Assembly (NCBI RefSeq): GCF_001598055.1
Contig: NZ_CP014845.1
Coordinates: forward strand, 1,302,001 to 1,366,000
DNA: 64,000 bases
Direction of reading: 5' to 3'
Source of the DNA: Cupriavidus nantongensis
GTDB lineage: Bacteria; Pseudomonadota; Gammaproteobacteria; Burkholderiales; Burkholderiaceae
A program made the translations under genes and the position numbers. This document shows positions 26,418 to 36,006 of the stretch, piece after piece; the first letter of the stretch is position 1; every line of letters begins with the position of its first letter. The notes under the pieces are model-generated. The model was not told the DNA's origin. It made no database searches and saw nothing but the letters and a program-made list of their open reading frames with translations.

Positions 26418-27353
26418 TTACGCTGTCGGCATTCGGCTGTTCAGCTCCTCCGCCATACTGAGCCAAGCGGAATCGTCAAGGTCCGCACATGCGGCAGCAT
26501 AGCTTCCCCTTTTGGTAGCTGCTTGCCCAAGACGTTCCAATAGCTGCGGATGATGGTGGATCTGCGGATGAAAGCGGACGGATTGAATGGCGCAAAACAG
26601 CCAATCCTCGCTATCGGTGAGCGCGAGTTCAGTACTGGCCTGGAGCAGCGCCGCATCGAGCCGCTGAAACAACGCGTCGCTCTGCGATAGATCAGGCGCC
26701 AAAATCTCAAGTTCCGTCAGTGCCCGGTTCATTAGGGCCAGGCGCTCGAGCGTCGCCCACTGGTGGGGATGCAGGACCAATCGCTGGCCGGGACTGTATT
26801 GGGCGAGACGGCGGCTGGTAATCCAGCCGCTGGATGCAGGCCACGACCAGACGCTGATCGGCCCGCAGAATTCCACATGCTGCTTGTCCGTCAATAACCA
26901 TTGCAAGTGACGCATGACACGCGGGTCGTAATAGCGAAGCAAGTAACGCTGTCCATTGTCCTGTCGTGTCATCACCAGAAGGCGGCTGAGATGGGCGCTC
27001 AGCACTGAGTTCTCGGCGTCGCTGTTGAGGAGACCGCAAAGATATGAGTCCCCCTGCTGTTCTCTCGTTTCTATACGACCCAGCAGGATAGCGCGTTGCG
27101 ACGCGGTCAGATCATTGAAACTTAACAGCAACGGCATGAACTCCGCCTGCACTTTCAATCCTGGAGGTGCTAGCCTGGTAACCGGAAGGTCTTCCCATTC
27201 CTCACGTTCAAGGCGCAGCGGATTCAGCAGCCCGTAGGCGAAATCTGATAGCCACCGGTGAGAAAAGGCGGAGTGGCCAGCAGGCATGTCAGCTGCGCCC
27301 TGCGCATTCCAGGACTCAGCGTGATTCATTAGGTGGCGATCTTGCACGGCCAT
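26418..27353 (-). CDS. DUF4123 effector chaperone/adaptor (Tap/TEC type)
   Basis: The 311-residue soluble protein has the DUF4123 pattern: 'NGQRYLLRYYDPRVMRHL' and 'FCGPISVWSWP' in the middle, followed by a helical C-terminal part. DUF4123 proteins load effectors onto a cognate VgrG without being secreted. It starts 10 bases after vgrG3 and ends 10 bases before the VasX-like effector gene, exactly the expected place. The start at 27353 (ATG-GCC-GTG) was chosen because an earlier in-frame Met would lie deep inside vgrG3; an ATG eight codons later is also possible. No good ribosome site is visible, so translational coupling to vgrG3 is likely. Confidence 0.85.
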   Translation of the reverse strand: MAVQDRHLMNHAESWNAQGAADMPAGHSAFSHRWLSDFAYGLLNPLRLEREEWEDLPVTRLAPPGLKVQAEFMPLLLSFNDLTASQRAILLGRIETREQQGDSYLCGLLNSDAENSVLSAHLSRLLVMTRQDNGQRYLLRYYDPRVMRHLQWLLTDKQHVEFCGPISVWSWPASSGWITSRRLAQYSPGQRLVLHPHQWATLERLALMNRALTELEILAPDLSQSDALFQRLDAALLQASTELALTDSEDWLFCAIQSVRFHPQIHHHPQLLERLGQAATKRGSYAAACADLDDSAWLSMAEELNSRMPTA

Positions 27354-27363
27354 AATTAGCAAG

Positions 27364-30165
27364 TCAGGATTGAATCGGAACGATGGCGGCACCGGTCGAT
27401 TCAGCCCCCATCGCCTGATACTCGCACAAGGGTAGCTCGCCCTTGGGCAGGCTCGTATTTGCTTCACTCCCCCCCGGCCCCACAAACAAATGCTGCGCCC
27501 CCTTAAACGTAGTCATCCCCGGCGCATGCACCTCAATCGCGTTCCCCAGCACCCGGATCTGCGCCCCCGCCGCATTCAACAGCACATGCTCCTTCGCTTG
27601 CACATTGACCGCTCCCTGAGACGAGGACACCGTCACCAGTTTTTCGGCGGCAATGCGACCCTGTCCCTGCAAGCTGGCAACACCCACCTTCCCACTCGCC
27701 GCATGCATGGCGATCCCCGCTGCGGACTCACCCCCAGCCTTCCCATGCGTAAACAAGCTAAGGCCATCCGCTACCGCCACCGACAGATTCCCGCCCGCCG
27801 CCACATTGGCATCCTTCTGCGCTGCCACCGTCAACTGCGTCCCCGCGACCAGCACCGCATCGGCGGGCGTGGTTGCGGCGATGCCCTTGGGTGCGGACAC
27901 CTGCAGATGGGGCTCGCTATAGGCAGTGGCGCTGGCCTTGCCATCGGCCCCTTCTTCGGTATGGCGCAGCACTTCGGTGGTGTGCTTCAGTTGAGCGATG
28001 GCGGGCAGTTCGGCGGGAGCCGGCTCATCCGGCAAGTCCGCCTTCTGCTTGCGCGCGACATCGGCCAGTGAGGTCAGCAGTTCGGTGCTGGCCTCCACCT
28101 GCGTTGCAGCGCCCTCGCTGTCGAGCAAAGGTACGCCGGTGCCGGCGCCGTGCGCGGTCAGCAGCATGCCCGCGCCGCCTCGCAAGGCGCCGCTGTCTGC
28201 CGTTTCCAGCGCGGCGCCGTGGCCCAGGGCTGCCTGGCGGGCGTTGTCGCGTTGCTCAAGGTGGTGGCCCAGCGTCAGCGCCGAGGCCGCTTGCGTGGTA
28301 GATAGCAGGGTGCGGCTTTGTCCCGAGGTGTCGTCGAAGACCAGCTGGTTGTAACCGCCGGTACCGTCCTGGCTGTGGCCGAGGGCCTGGGTCTTGATGC
28401 CGGACAGCACCGCATTGTGGGCGTGGCCTTGCTGGCCGTCGGGCTTGCCGTTGCCGTCCTGTTTGCCATCGGCGGTCTCGTTGCTGCCGGCGAACCACGC
28501 CGGTGCGTTGCCGGTGGCGTTGGCAGCGCCGGTCTGGTTCTGGTTGTACTGGGCGCTGGCCTGGCCGCGGCCGTTGTAGGCGGCGCCGATCACGACCGGG
28601 CGGTCGATGTCGCCGTGCTGGAATTCCACCACCACTTCCTGGCCGACGCGCGGCAGTGCCACGCCGCCCCAGTTTGCGCCGGCAACCGGGGTCGCTACGC
28701 GCACCCAGGTGCCCAAACCGGCTTCGGCGCGGGCGTTGTCGTCGCCCGCGGGATGAGACAGCCGGCTGGCCGAGCGGGCCCCGCGCTGCCAGTGGAACTG
28801 GACTTTTACCCGATGGTCGCGGTCGGTATGCACGGGGCCGTCCGTACCGATGACGATGGCGGTCTGTGCGCCCGTGACGGTGGGTCGCGGGTGGAGTTGC
28901 CGGCCTCGTCCGTCAAGCTTCTGCGGGCGGTATGGAAGCTTTGCCGGCACTACCGTAAATTGGTTGCGGTAGAACGGCACGTCCGCGGCGGCCGATGTAC
29001 CTTCGGTTGGCGCCTCAGTCGGCTGGCCGGTCCCGAGCAATTGATCGATGACGCCGCGGAAGCGCTCGTTCAGGTTGTTGCGGGCCGCATGCGCCACCGC
29101 CAGGACGACAAAGCGGCGTTCGTCGTCTCCTTGCACTCGCTCGTAGTCATAATGGCCGGTCAGCATGAAGCGGCTGGCGGGCGCCAGCGTGCGTACGCTG
29201 CCCTCGCCAGAGAACGACAGGCGTCGGACTTCCAGCGCCTCCACCAGTTGCCGGGCATGGCGCTGCGCCTGTTCGCCGTCTTCGAACCAGTATTGGCCGG
29301 GATAGTCGGTATCCTGCAGGGTCGGAGCGGCTGAATTGCCCTCGGCCGGCGCACCGGCCTCGGCGCTGCGCACCGCCTTGGCGCGATAGTCCCAGCTGGC
29401 CACGGCCACGGCATTGGTCTGCAGCCTGCGCGCGCCTTGCCAGCGGTCGATCACGTCTTCGGCAGCGGTGGCATCGGCGCGGCCGAAGCGGATGCTGGCC
29501 TGTTCGTTATCCTGGAAGACATCGTTGGCATCGGCGATCACCATGCGGTGCGTGCCGAGTGCCTCGCCGTCGGCGGCTTCATGTTCGAAGTAGTAGAACA
29601 AGCCTTCTTCGGCGAGCAGGCGCGTCACGAAATCGAAGTCGCTCTCTTCGTACTGCGTGACGATGCTGCGGCGCGGATAGGCCGAGGCGTCGCGCAGCGC
29701 CCAGCGCCACGCCGGCACCAGCTTGCCCTGGCCGTTGTAGTCGCCGAACACGCTGTCCACCACGTCGACCACCGACATGTCCTGGAACAGGAAGCTGTCG
29801 CGGCGGTGGCGCAGGAAGGCCAGCCAGGGCTCCACCACGATCCGGTAGCGCGCCAGTCCGCCGTTGGCGCCCACCAGCTCAAAGCGCGTGACGTGGCCAT
29901 GGAAGGGCCGCAGCGTGGTGCGGCTGCGCTGGGTCAGCAGGTCGATGCGCACGGCCTGCCCCAGCAGGCTTTGCGCATCGATGCCGGCGTTATCCGACAC
30001 CGCCGTCAGGTCGATGCGGAACCCGCCGCCGTCCAGTTGCTCTGCCGCCTGCAGCTGCTCCGGCATCAGCGCGTCTTGCCCAAGGGGCGTCTGCAGGCGC
30101 AGCAAGCGGTTGGCCTGCGAGAAAGCGGCGCCAAGCAGTTTGGCCAGGTCGGTCGCTGAAACCAT
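27364..30165 (-). CDS. vgrG: Complete VgrG spike protein without a long C-terminal adaptor (vgrG3)
   Basis: The 933-residue protein has an intact hub N-terminus ('LLGAAFSQANRLLRLQTPLG'). The OB fold carries 'GVALPRVGQEVVVEF', 'RPVVIGAAYNGRGQ' follows, and the DUF2345 blade occupies roughly 620-880. After 'HAPGMTTFKGAQHLFVGPGG' only about 35 residues remain, so it lacks the transthyretin-like tail of vgrG1, vgrG2 and vgrG4. That agrees with dependence on the DUF4123 chaperone encoded next. It lies 40 bases after clpV. Most of the gene is nearly identical to vgrG2. Confidence 0.96.
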   Translation of the reverse strand: MVSATDLAKLLGAAFSQANRLLRLQTPLGQDALMPEQLQAAEQLDGGGFRIDLTAVSDNAGIDAQSLLGQAVRIDLLTQRSRTTLRPFHGHVTRFELVGANGGLARYRIVVEPWLAFLRHRRDSFLFQDMSVVDVVDSVFGDYNGQGKLVPAWRWALRDASAYPRRSIVTQYEESDFDFVTRLLAEEGLFYYFEHEAADGEALGTHRMVIADANDVFQDNEQASIRFGRADATAAEDVIDRWQGARRLQTNAVAVASWDYRAKAVRSAEAGAPAEGNSAAPTLQDTDYPGQYWFEDGEQAQRHARQLVEALEVRRLSFSGEGSVRTLAPASRFMLTGHYDYERVQGDDERRFVVLAVAHAARNNLNERFRGVIDQLLGTGQPTEAPTEGTSAAADVPFYRNQFTVVPAKLPYRPQKLDGRGRQLHPRPTVTGAQTAIVIGTDGPVHTDRDHRVKVQFHWQRGARSASRLSHPAGDDNARAEAGLGTWVRVATPVAGANWGGVALPRVGQEVVVEFQHGDIDRPVVIGAAYNGRGQASAQYNQNQTGAANATGNAPAWFAGSNETADGKQDGNGKPDGQQGHAHNAVLSGIKTQALGHSQDGTGGYNQLVFDDTSGQSRTLLSTTQAASALTLGHHLEQRDNARQAALGHGAALETADSGALRGGAGMLLTAHGAGTGVPLLDSEGAATQVEASTELLTSLADVARKQKADLPDEPAPAELPAIAQLKHTTEVLRHTEEGADGKASATAYSEPHLQVSAPKGIAATTPADAVLVAGTQLTVAAQKDANVAAGGNLSVAVADGLSLFTHGKAGGESAAGIAMHAASGKVGVASLQGQGRIAAEKLVTVSSSQGAVNVQAKEHVLLNAAGAQIRVLGNAIEVHAPGMTTFKGAQHLFVGPGGSEANTSLPKGELPLCEYQAMGAESTGAAIVPIQS
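27685..30030 (-). repeat. Direct repeat with 19925-22269 (vgrG body)
   Basis: This is the partner copy of the 2.35 kb vgrG repeat, same orientation. Homology with vgrG2 stops sharply at the 5' end just after the codons for Gly-Gly-Phe-Arg-Ile-Asp, and fades at the 3' end in the last 100 codons. Confidence 0.9.
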
Positions 30166-30205
30166 GGATTACTCCCGCGATGTCACGAGTCTGCGCATGC
30201 CGATA

Positions 30206-32935
30206 TCAGCTGATGCGGTACTTGAACTCACCGTTCTTGCCCGTGGTGACCTTGATCTTGTCGACACCACCGCCCTCGGCCATGCGCACCAGCACGGTCT
30301 GCGCGATCTCCGGAAGCAACGTCCCGTTCAGGATATGGTCGACCGCACGCGCACCGGCATCGACTTCCGTGCAGCGCGCCAGCACCGCCTCGACCAGCGC
30401 GTTATCCCATTGGAATTCCGCCTGGTGGTTGGCGGCCACACGGTCGCGGATGCGGCCCAGCTTGAGCGTGATGATCTCCACCAGCACGTCGTCCGGAATC
30501 GGGTAGTACGGCACTACCTTGGTACGTCCCAGGAAGGCCGGCTTGAAGGCCTTGTACAGTGTCGGTCGCAGCATCTCGGCCAGGGCGTCGGCGTCAGGCA
30601 GTTCCTCTGCCGGCTTGTTCAGGCATGCCTGCATGATGGCCGACGAGCCGACATTCGACGTCAGGATGATGATGGTGTTGCGGAAGTCGATGGGCCGCCC
30701 TTCGGCATCGTCCATCTCGCCTTTGTCGAACACCTGGAAGAACATCTCCAGCACATCCGGGTGGGCCTTCTCGATCTCGTCCAGCAACACCACGCTGTAG
30801 GGGTTGCGGCGGACGGCCTCGGTCAGCACGCCGCCCTCGCCATAACCGACATAGCCCGGCGGCGATCCCTTCAGCCCCGACACGCTGTGCGCTTCCTGGT
30901 ACTCGCTCATGTTGATGGTGATGAGCTTGCGTTCGCCACCGTAGAGGATGTCTGCCAGCGCCAGCGCGGTTTCGGTCTTGCCCACGCCGGACGGGCCTGC
31001 GAACAGGAACACGCCGCGCGGCTTGTTGGGATCTTCCAGGTTCGCGGTGGCGGTGCGCACGCGCTGGGCGATTGCATCCAGCGCATGGTCCTGGCCGATC
31101 ACGCGCGCGGCCAGCAAGGGCTTCAGGTTCAGCACCGTGCGCAGCTCGTCCTTGACCATGCGCCCGAGCGGAATCCCGGTCCATGCCGATACGATCTCGG
31201 AAACCACGTGCCCGTCCACCTGCAACGGCACCATCGGCGCTTCACCCTGGAGCGCACGAAGTTCCGCCAGCAGCCGCTCGAGTTCGTCGGGCTCCGCAGC
31301 CGCAGCGGCTGCCTTGCGGCTGCCCTTGCGCGGCATGGCCACCACATCGCTGTTGGCGGCCATGGCCGGGGCGGCTGCTTCCATCTCCGCATCGTTGCCC
31401 TGCTCTCGTGCCGTACGCAGTGCCTGGATGCGCGCCACCAACTCGCGCTCCTGCGCCAGGCGTGCATCGGCGGCGGCCACGCGTTGTTCCAGTTCGGCAC
31501 GCTGTGCTTCCAGCGTTGCCAGACGCTCCGCGTGCGCGGCGCCGGCGCGTTCCTCGCGCTGCAGCGCGGCCAGCTCCACGGCAAGGCGCTCAAGCGCCTT
31601 GCGATCGTCCTCGATCGCGCCTGGCGTGGCATTCTGCCCCAGCGCCACCTTGGCGCAAGCGGTATCGAGCACGCTGACCGCCTTGTCCGGCAGCTGGCGG
31701 CCGCTGATGTAGCGATGCGACAGGCGCACCGCCTCGGTGATGGCTTCGTCCAGCACGCGCACGCCGAAATGGCGCTCCATCAGCGGAACCATGCCGCGCA
31801 GCATCGCTGCGGCCAGCGTCTCGCTGGGCTCGTCGACCTTGACCACCTGGAAGCGCCGCGCCAGGGCGGCGTCCTTCTCGAAGTACTTCTTGTACTCGCT
31901 CCAGGTAGTCGCGGCGATGGTCCGCAGCTCGCCGCGCGCCAGCGCCGGCTTGAGCAGGTTGGCGGCATCGTTCTGCCCGGCCTGGCCGCCCGCGCCGATG
32001 ATGGTATGGGCCTCGTCGATAAACAGGATGATGGGCTGCGGGCTCTTGCGGACTTCCTCGATCACGTTCTTCAGGCGATTCTCGAATTCGCCTTTGACGC
32101 TGGCACCGGCCTGCAGCAGCCCCATGTCGAGCGTACGCACGGTCACGCCTTGCAGCGGCGGCGGCACGTCGCCCACCGCAATACGCTGCGCAAGGCCTTC
32201 GACCACCGCGGTCTTGCCGACGCCCGCCTCGCCGGTCAGGATCGGGTTGTTCTGCCGGCGCCGCATCAGGATGTCGATGACCTGGCGGATCTCGGCATCG
32301 CGCCCGATCACCGGATCGATGCGGCCATCGCGGGCGGATTGGGTCAGGTCGACGGTGAACTGGTCAAGCGCCGGCGTCGCGGTCAGCGCGGGCGCCGCCG
32401 TGGCACCGTTGGCGTTTGCCGTGATCCCGCTGCCCTCGGCCATGTCCACCGCCTGCTCCCGCTCTTCGGAACCGGCGGTCAGCTTGTCGAAATCATGCTT
32501 GAGGCGGTCCGCATCGAACTCGGCAAAGCGATGCGAGCCGCGTACTGCCAGCGGCGCCAGCGCCGGCTCGGTCAGCAGGGCCAGCAGCAGGTGGCCGGAT
32601 CGGATGCGGGTGGTCTGGGAGTCGAGCGACGCAATCAGCCACGCATGTTCGAACAGCTTCGGCAGATAAGGCGAAAAAGCCGGCGTGCGCGTGTTGCCGT
32701 CCTTGAAGCGCGCGATTTCCGCTTCCAGGTCGCGCTGCAGCGCCGAGGCATCGATGCCGCTGGCGCGCACGGCCACCGAGAAATCGCTGCGCGCGTTTTC
32801 CAGCAGCGCCAGGAACAGGTGCTCCAGGTCGACCTCATAGTTGCCGCGCGCCATGCACAGCGACGCGGCGCGCTCCGCGGCCTGCCGGCAGCTTGCATTC
32901 AGTTTGGCGATCAACGTCTTGAGGGGAATGGCCAT
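30206..32935 (-). CDS. clpV: ClpV (TssH) sheath-recycling AAA+ ATPase
   Basis: The 909-residue protein is a class-I Clp ATPase of the ClpV type. The N-terminal ClpN-like repeats occupy about 1-150, including 'TRIRSGHLLLALL'. The first AAA domain has Walker A 'GEAGVGKTA' and Walker B 'ILFIDEAHT'. A coiled-coil middle domain lies around 415-540. The second AAA domain has Walker A 'GPSGVGKTE' and Walker B 'VVLLDEIEKAHPD'. It unfolds contracted TssB/TssC sheaths for reuse. It follows tssG with an 80-base gap and precedes vgrG3. The start at 32935 gives the usual N-terminus. Confidence 0.97.
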   Translation of the reverse strand: MAIPLKTLIAKLNASCRQAAERAASLCMARGNYEVDLEHLFLALLENARSDFSVAVRASGIDASALQRDLEAEIARFKDGNTRTPAFSPYLPKLFEHAWLIASLDSQTTRIRSGHLLLALLTEPALAPLAVRGSHRFAEFDADRLKHDFDKLTAGSEEREQAVDMAEGSGITANANGATAAPALTATPALDQFTVDLTQSARDGRIDPVIGRDAEIRQVIDILMRRRQNNPILTGEAGVGKTAVVEGLAQRIAVGDVPPPLQGVTVRTLDMGLLQAGASVKGEFENRLKNVIEEVRKSPQPIILFIDEAHTIIGAGGQAGQNDAANLLKPALARGELRTIAATTWSEYKKYFEKDAALARRFQVVKVDEPSETLAAAMLRGMVPLMERHFGVRVLDEAITEAVRLSHRYISGRQLPDKAVSVLDTACAKVALGQNATPGAIEDDRKALERLAVELAALQREERAGAAHAERLATLEAQRAELEQRVAAADARLAQERELVARIQALRTAREQGNDAEMEAAAPAMAANSDVVAMPRKGSRKAAAAAAEPDELERLLAELRALQGEAPMVPLQVDGHVVSEIVSAWTGIPLGRMVKDELRTVLNLKPLLAARVIGQDHALDAIAQRVRTATANLEDPNKPRGVFLFAGPSGVGKTETALALADILYGGERKLITINMSEYQEAHSVSGLKGSPPGYVGYGEGGVLTEAVRRNPYSVVLLDEIEKAHPDVLEMFFQVFDKGEMDDAEGRPIDFRNTIIILTSNVGSSAIMQACLNKPAEELPDADALAEMLRPTLYKAFKPAFLGRTKVVPYYPIPDDVLVEIITLKLGRIRDRVAANHQAEFQWDNALVEAVLARCTEVDAGARAVDHILNGTLLPEIAQTVLVRMAEGGGVDKIKVTTGKNGEFKYRIS

Positions 32936-33015
32936 GGCGGCTTGGGCTCCGGTAGGTGTGAATCGCGTTGGTGGTGCGCGTCAGTGGCGAAATCGGGACG
33001 AAAGCAAAGCTGTAC

Positions 33016-34107
33016 TCAATGCACGGGCGCAAGCGTGTAGCGCGCATCGCTGCGGTCCTGCCGCGCGGGCCTGGTGCTGAGGAAGGTATCCCAGCCAAGC
33101 CTGCCGCTGCCCTTGGCGCCAAGCGCGCAGCCGGATACGTCGCTGGCGCGCAAAATAAGGCCGACTTCATACTCCAGCGTCGCGCCGCACAGCACCGTCA
33201 CCATCTTGCGCAAGGCCAGGGCGCCTTCGGCACCCGGCAGGAAGTTTCGATACTGTTCGCGGCCCAGCGGCCCCATCCAGATCCGCACGCGCAGGTCCCG
33301 CTGCCAGACGCGGGCCCCGGCAAGGGCAGTGGCGCCCAGCAGGTTGTTGGTGCCGCCAAGCCGCGAATACTGTGACGGCGGCACCTGGTACCAGCCGCCG
33401 ACGAACTGCTCCACGCGCACTTCAGCCTGGAAATAGTCGGACAGCACCTGCTGCAAATAGGCAGCCGATACCGGCCGGTGGCGCGCGGCGGTGGCATACC
33501 CGGCCAGCGCTTCGTCATGCACGACCCCGGCCGTGGCAGACAGGCCGCGCCGCATGGACTTGTCCGCCATGCCGGCCAGCGACAGCAGCAGTGGCAGGTA
33601 GTGCCGGTTGCGGTCGACTTCGTGCTGGAACGGCAGCCGGTACTTTTTCCACGCCTGGTAGAACAGCGCCGTGGCGCGATTGGAAAAGATATCGAAGAAG
33701 GCGCGTGCGGCGCGGTCGCGGCGCAGGGTTTCGCGTTCTGCCACGATCTCGGTGTAGTGCAGCGGCAGCGCGCCCTGCGCGCCCAGCATCCCGAAGAAGG
33801 TGGGCGTGATCGACACCTGGTCCAGCGCACCATCGGCCAGGGCCTGCGCAAAGGCCGCGTCGCTATCCAGCTCGCCATTCAGCGCTGTGGCGGCCTCGAT
33901 GGACTGCAGCTCGCTGGGCGGGAACGACAGCGACAGGGTGTTGCGGAAGGCGACGCGCGTGGCCAGCACCTGCTCCGGTGTGCCGGCACCTTCGCGCGCA
34001 TAGTGCAGCTCGAGCAACCGCACCGCCTGGAAGAACTCGTAGCGGTAGGGTTGCCGCAGCAGCGTGCGGATTACACCAGGATCGATTCGCCGCTGCGGGG
34101 TGCGCAT
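33016..34107 (-). CDS. tssG: TssG baseplate subunit
   Basis: The 363-residue product starts with 'LLRQPYRYEFFQAVRLLEL', the hallmark of TssG (ImpH/VasB). It contains 'LSFPPSELQSIE', 'TFFGMLGAQGALPLHYTE' and 'RDLRVRIWMGPLGREQYRNF'. It forms the baseplate wedge with TssE and TssF. The ATG at 34107 lies inside tssF (37-base overlap) and was preferred because the family N-terminus begins here; the in-frame sequence further upstream is a shadow of tssF. Overlap implies coupled translation. Confidence 0.96.
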   Translation of the reverse strand: MRTPQRRIDPGVIRTLLRQPYRYEFFQAVRLLELHYAREGAGTPEQVLATRVAFRNTLSLSFPPSELQSIEAATALNGELDSDAAFAQALADGALDQVSITPTFFGMLGAQGALPLHYTEIVAERETLRRDRAARAFFDIFSNRATALFYQAWKKYRLPFQHEVDRNRHYLPLLLSLAGMADKSMRRGLSATAGVVHDEALAGYATAARHRPVSAAYLQQVLSDYFQAEVRVEQFVGGWYQVPPSQYSRLGGTNNLLGATALAGARVWQRDLRVRIWMGPLGREQYRNFLPGAEGALALRKMVTVLCGATLEYEVGLILRASDVSGCALGAKGSGRLGWDTFLSTRPARQDRSDARYTLAPVH

Positions 34108-35918
34108 CTTGCCAGTTCCTTGCCGCCGCGGCGCGATACCGCGACCAGCTGCACAAAGCTGTTCAGGTGGACATAGAGGCCAAAGAAATGATCCATGACC
34201 CGGATAAAGCGATGCAGGCCGGTGCCGACGAAGGCATCCTCGTCCAGCGTCAGCTGGATCTCGATCCCGCGCACAAAGGTGGCGAACGGCTTGCCGGCCA
34301 GCCACTGCGTCGTCGGCTTGTAATCCAGGCCGACGATGCCTTCGATCTGCCGCGCCGAGATCGCGCTGCGCGGCAGGTCATGCAGGCGCAGCATCTCCTT
34401 GAGCGTGGCCAGGCCGTTCTGCACAAGGGACAGGTGATTCAGCGCCAGCAGCGAAACCAGCCGCCACTGCGACGAGCGCCCGCTGCTCAGCCGCATCGAC
34501 GGCGTCGGCTTGCGCAGGAAGCTGATGCGGCGGGCGATCGAGCTGCCCTCCATGGTCAGGTCGCCATCGGGCTGCCCGAACGCCAGCAGCGCGGGCAGGT
34601 CGCGGTTGGTGCAGGTCACGCTCAGGCTCAGCGTTTCCGTGCGCGGGCTTGCGGGATCGAAGTCCGAATCGACGATGGAGATTTCGGTCTCGAAGCCCGG
34701 GCTGCGTTCCGCTACCAGGGCATTGCGGCGGGCGATCCAGTAATGGCCGGCGCTGCCCGGATTTTCGCCGTGGTGCAGAGAGTAGAACGGCCGGAACTCC
34801 ACCACGTCGTGACTGGCTGCGGTTTCACGCACCAGTTGCACCTGGTCGATCGAATAGATCTCGAAACCATGCGCGCGGCGGCTGTCGGCCACCACCGGAT
34901 AAGCGGTGGCGGTATGCTCGATGCGAATCGGGTCGGCCTTTTGCCGGAACAGGTTGACCACCGGCGTGCAGTGCAGGCGCAGGTGAGCAGCGCCAAGCCC
35001 TTCAAGCAGGCGCGCGGTGTTGCTGTCGCTGCGCACGTCTGTCAGCACCAGATGCAGCGTCACGCGGCGCACAGCGCCGCCGGGCAACAGCGCCCGCTGA
35101 ACCGGGTCCAGGTCGAGATCGAAGAAGTTGAATTTCTCGGCAAAGCCGAAATGCTCGCTCAGCAGGCGGTATGCCGGATGCGAGCGCGCGGGGGTGTCGA
35201 TCAGCGCCTCGTCCGCGCCGAAACCCACCTCGCGCAGCGGCACCCGCTGCAGGCGCTTCCACACACCCGGGCGCTCTTCCACATACGCCGCGGCCATGTG
35301 CAGGAATAGCGCGTCGCCCAGGGCCGCCACGAATGACGGCTCGCCATCCAGGTAGACGCGCACCGCCTGGCGGCCCAGTGCATCGAAGCCGCCCTGCTCG
35401 CCCAGGTACTCCAGTTCGATCGAGATGGCGCCCGTGGCGCCCTTCGGCAAGGTCACCGTCGACGGCGCGGACACCGCCCGCTCAAAGCCCGCGGCAGCGA
35501 CCCGCAACGGCAGGAAGGTCACGTCATAGGCCGTGCGGAAACGGCACTCCACCTTGCGCACCGGGCGCGTGGTCAGCAACGTGCCGCGCGGCACCGTGAC
35601 CGGCGCGCTCAACTGCGCGGCCATGCCGGCCACGTCGAAATGCGCAATCGAGCAGGACGGAAACGGGCTCAGGTAGTGCGGGTACAGCACCTCCAGCAGC
35701 GCTTCGGTGAATTCGGGGTACTCGTCGTCGAGCTTCTTGCTGATGCGGGCGGACAGGAAGGCGAACGATTCGATCATCCGCTCGACGTGGGGGTCGTCGC
35801 AGCCATCGGCCGACATTGCCAGGCGCGCCGCAATCTTGGGATAGCGCTCGGCAAAGTCGCGCGAATACCGGCGCAGGAAGGCCAGTTCGCGTTCGTAATA
35901 TGGCAGCAAGTCTTCCAT
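34071..35918 (-). CDS. tssF: TssF baseplate subunit
   Basis: The 615-residue protein begins 'LLPYYERELAFLRRYSRDFA', the conserved opening of TssF (ImpG/VasA). It continues with 'YPKIAARLAMSADGCDDPHV' and 'DDEYPEFTEALLEVLYPHYL', and ends in the usual 'VHLNSFVQLVA' segment. With TssG and TssE it makes the baseplate wedge around VgrG. It is 88 bases downstream of tssE and overlaps tssG. Length is normal for the family. Confidence 0.97.
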   Translation of the reverse strand: MEDLLPYYERELAFLRRYSRDFAERYPKIAARLAMSADGCDDPHVERMIESFAFLSARISKKLDDEYPEFTEALLEVLYPHYLSPFPSCSIAHFDVAGMAAQLSAPVTVPRGTLLTTRPVRKVECRFRTAYDVTFLPLRVAAAGFERAVSAPSTVTLPKGATGAISIELEYLGEQGGFDALGRQAVRVYLDGEPSFVAALGDALFLHMAAAYVEERPGVWKRLQRVPLREVGFGADEALIDTPARSHPAYRLLSEHFGFAEKFNFFDLDLDPVQRALLPGGAVRRVTLHLVLTDVRSDSNTARLLEGLGAAHLRLHCTPVVNLFRQKADPIRIEHTATAYPVVADSRRAHGFEIYSIDQVQLVRETAASHDVVEFRPFYSLHHGENPGSAGHYWIARRNALVAERSPGFETEISIVDSDFDPASPRTETLSLSVTCTNRDLPALLAFGQPDGDLTMEGSSIARRISFLRKPTPSMRLSSGRSSQWRLVSLLALNHLSLVQNGLATLKEMLRLHDLPRSAISARQIEGIVGLDYKPTTQWLAGKPFATFVRGIEIQLTLDEDAFVGTGLHRFIRVMDHFFGLYVHLNSFVQLVAVSRRGGKELARCAPRSGESILV

Positions 35919-36006
35919 TCTGTGTGGCCGGTGGTGACACTAGTAAGGCGGGTACGCAACGATGGAGGTCTGTGGCTCCGAAGGCCAACCTGACCCGCGC
36001 CGCGCT

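Noticed and set aside
28318..29334. 338-codon plus-strand frame inside vgrG3, repeated in vgrG2
   Set aside because: It is duplicated only because the vgrG body is duplicated; composition is shadow-like.
29864..33040. 1058-codon plus-strand open frame opposite clpV
   Set aside because: Shadow of clpV and vgrG3, with Arg/His/Gln-rich composition; the opposite strand has two complete Walker motifs.
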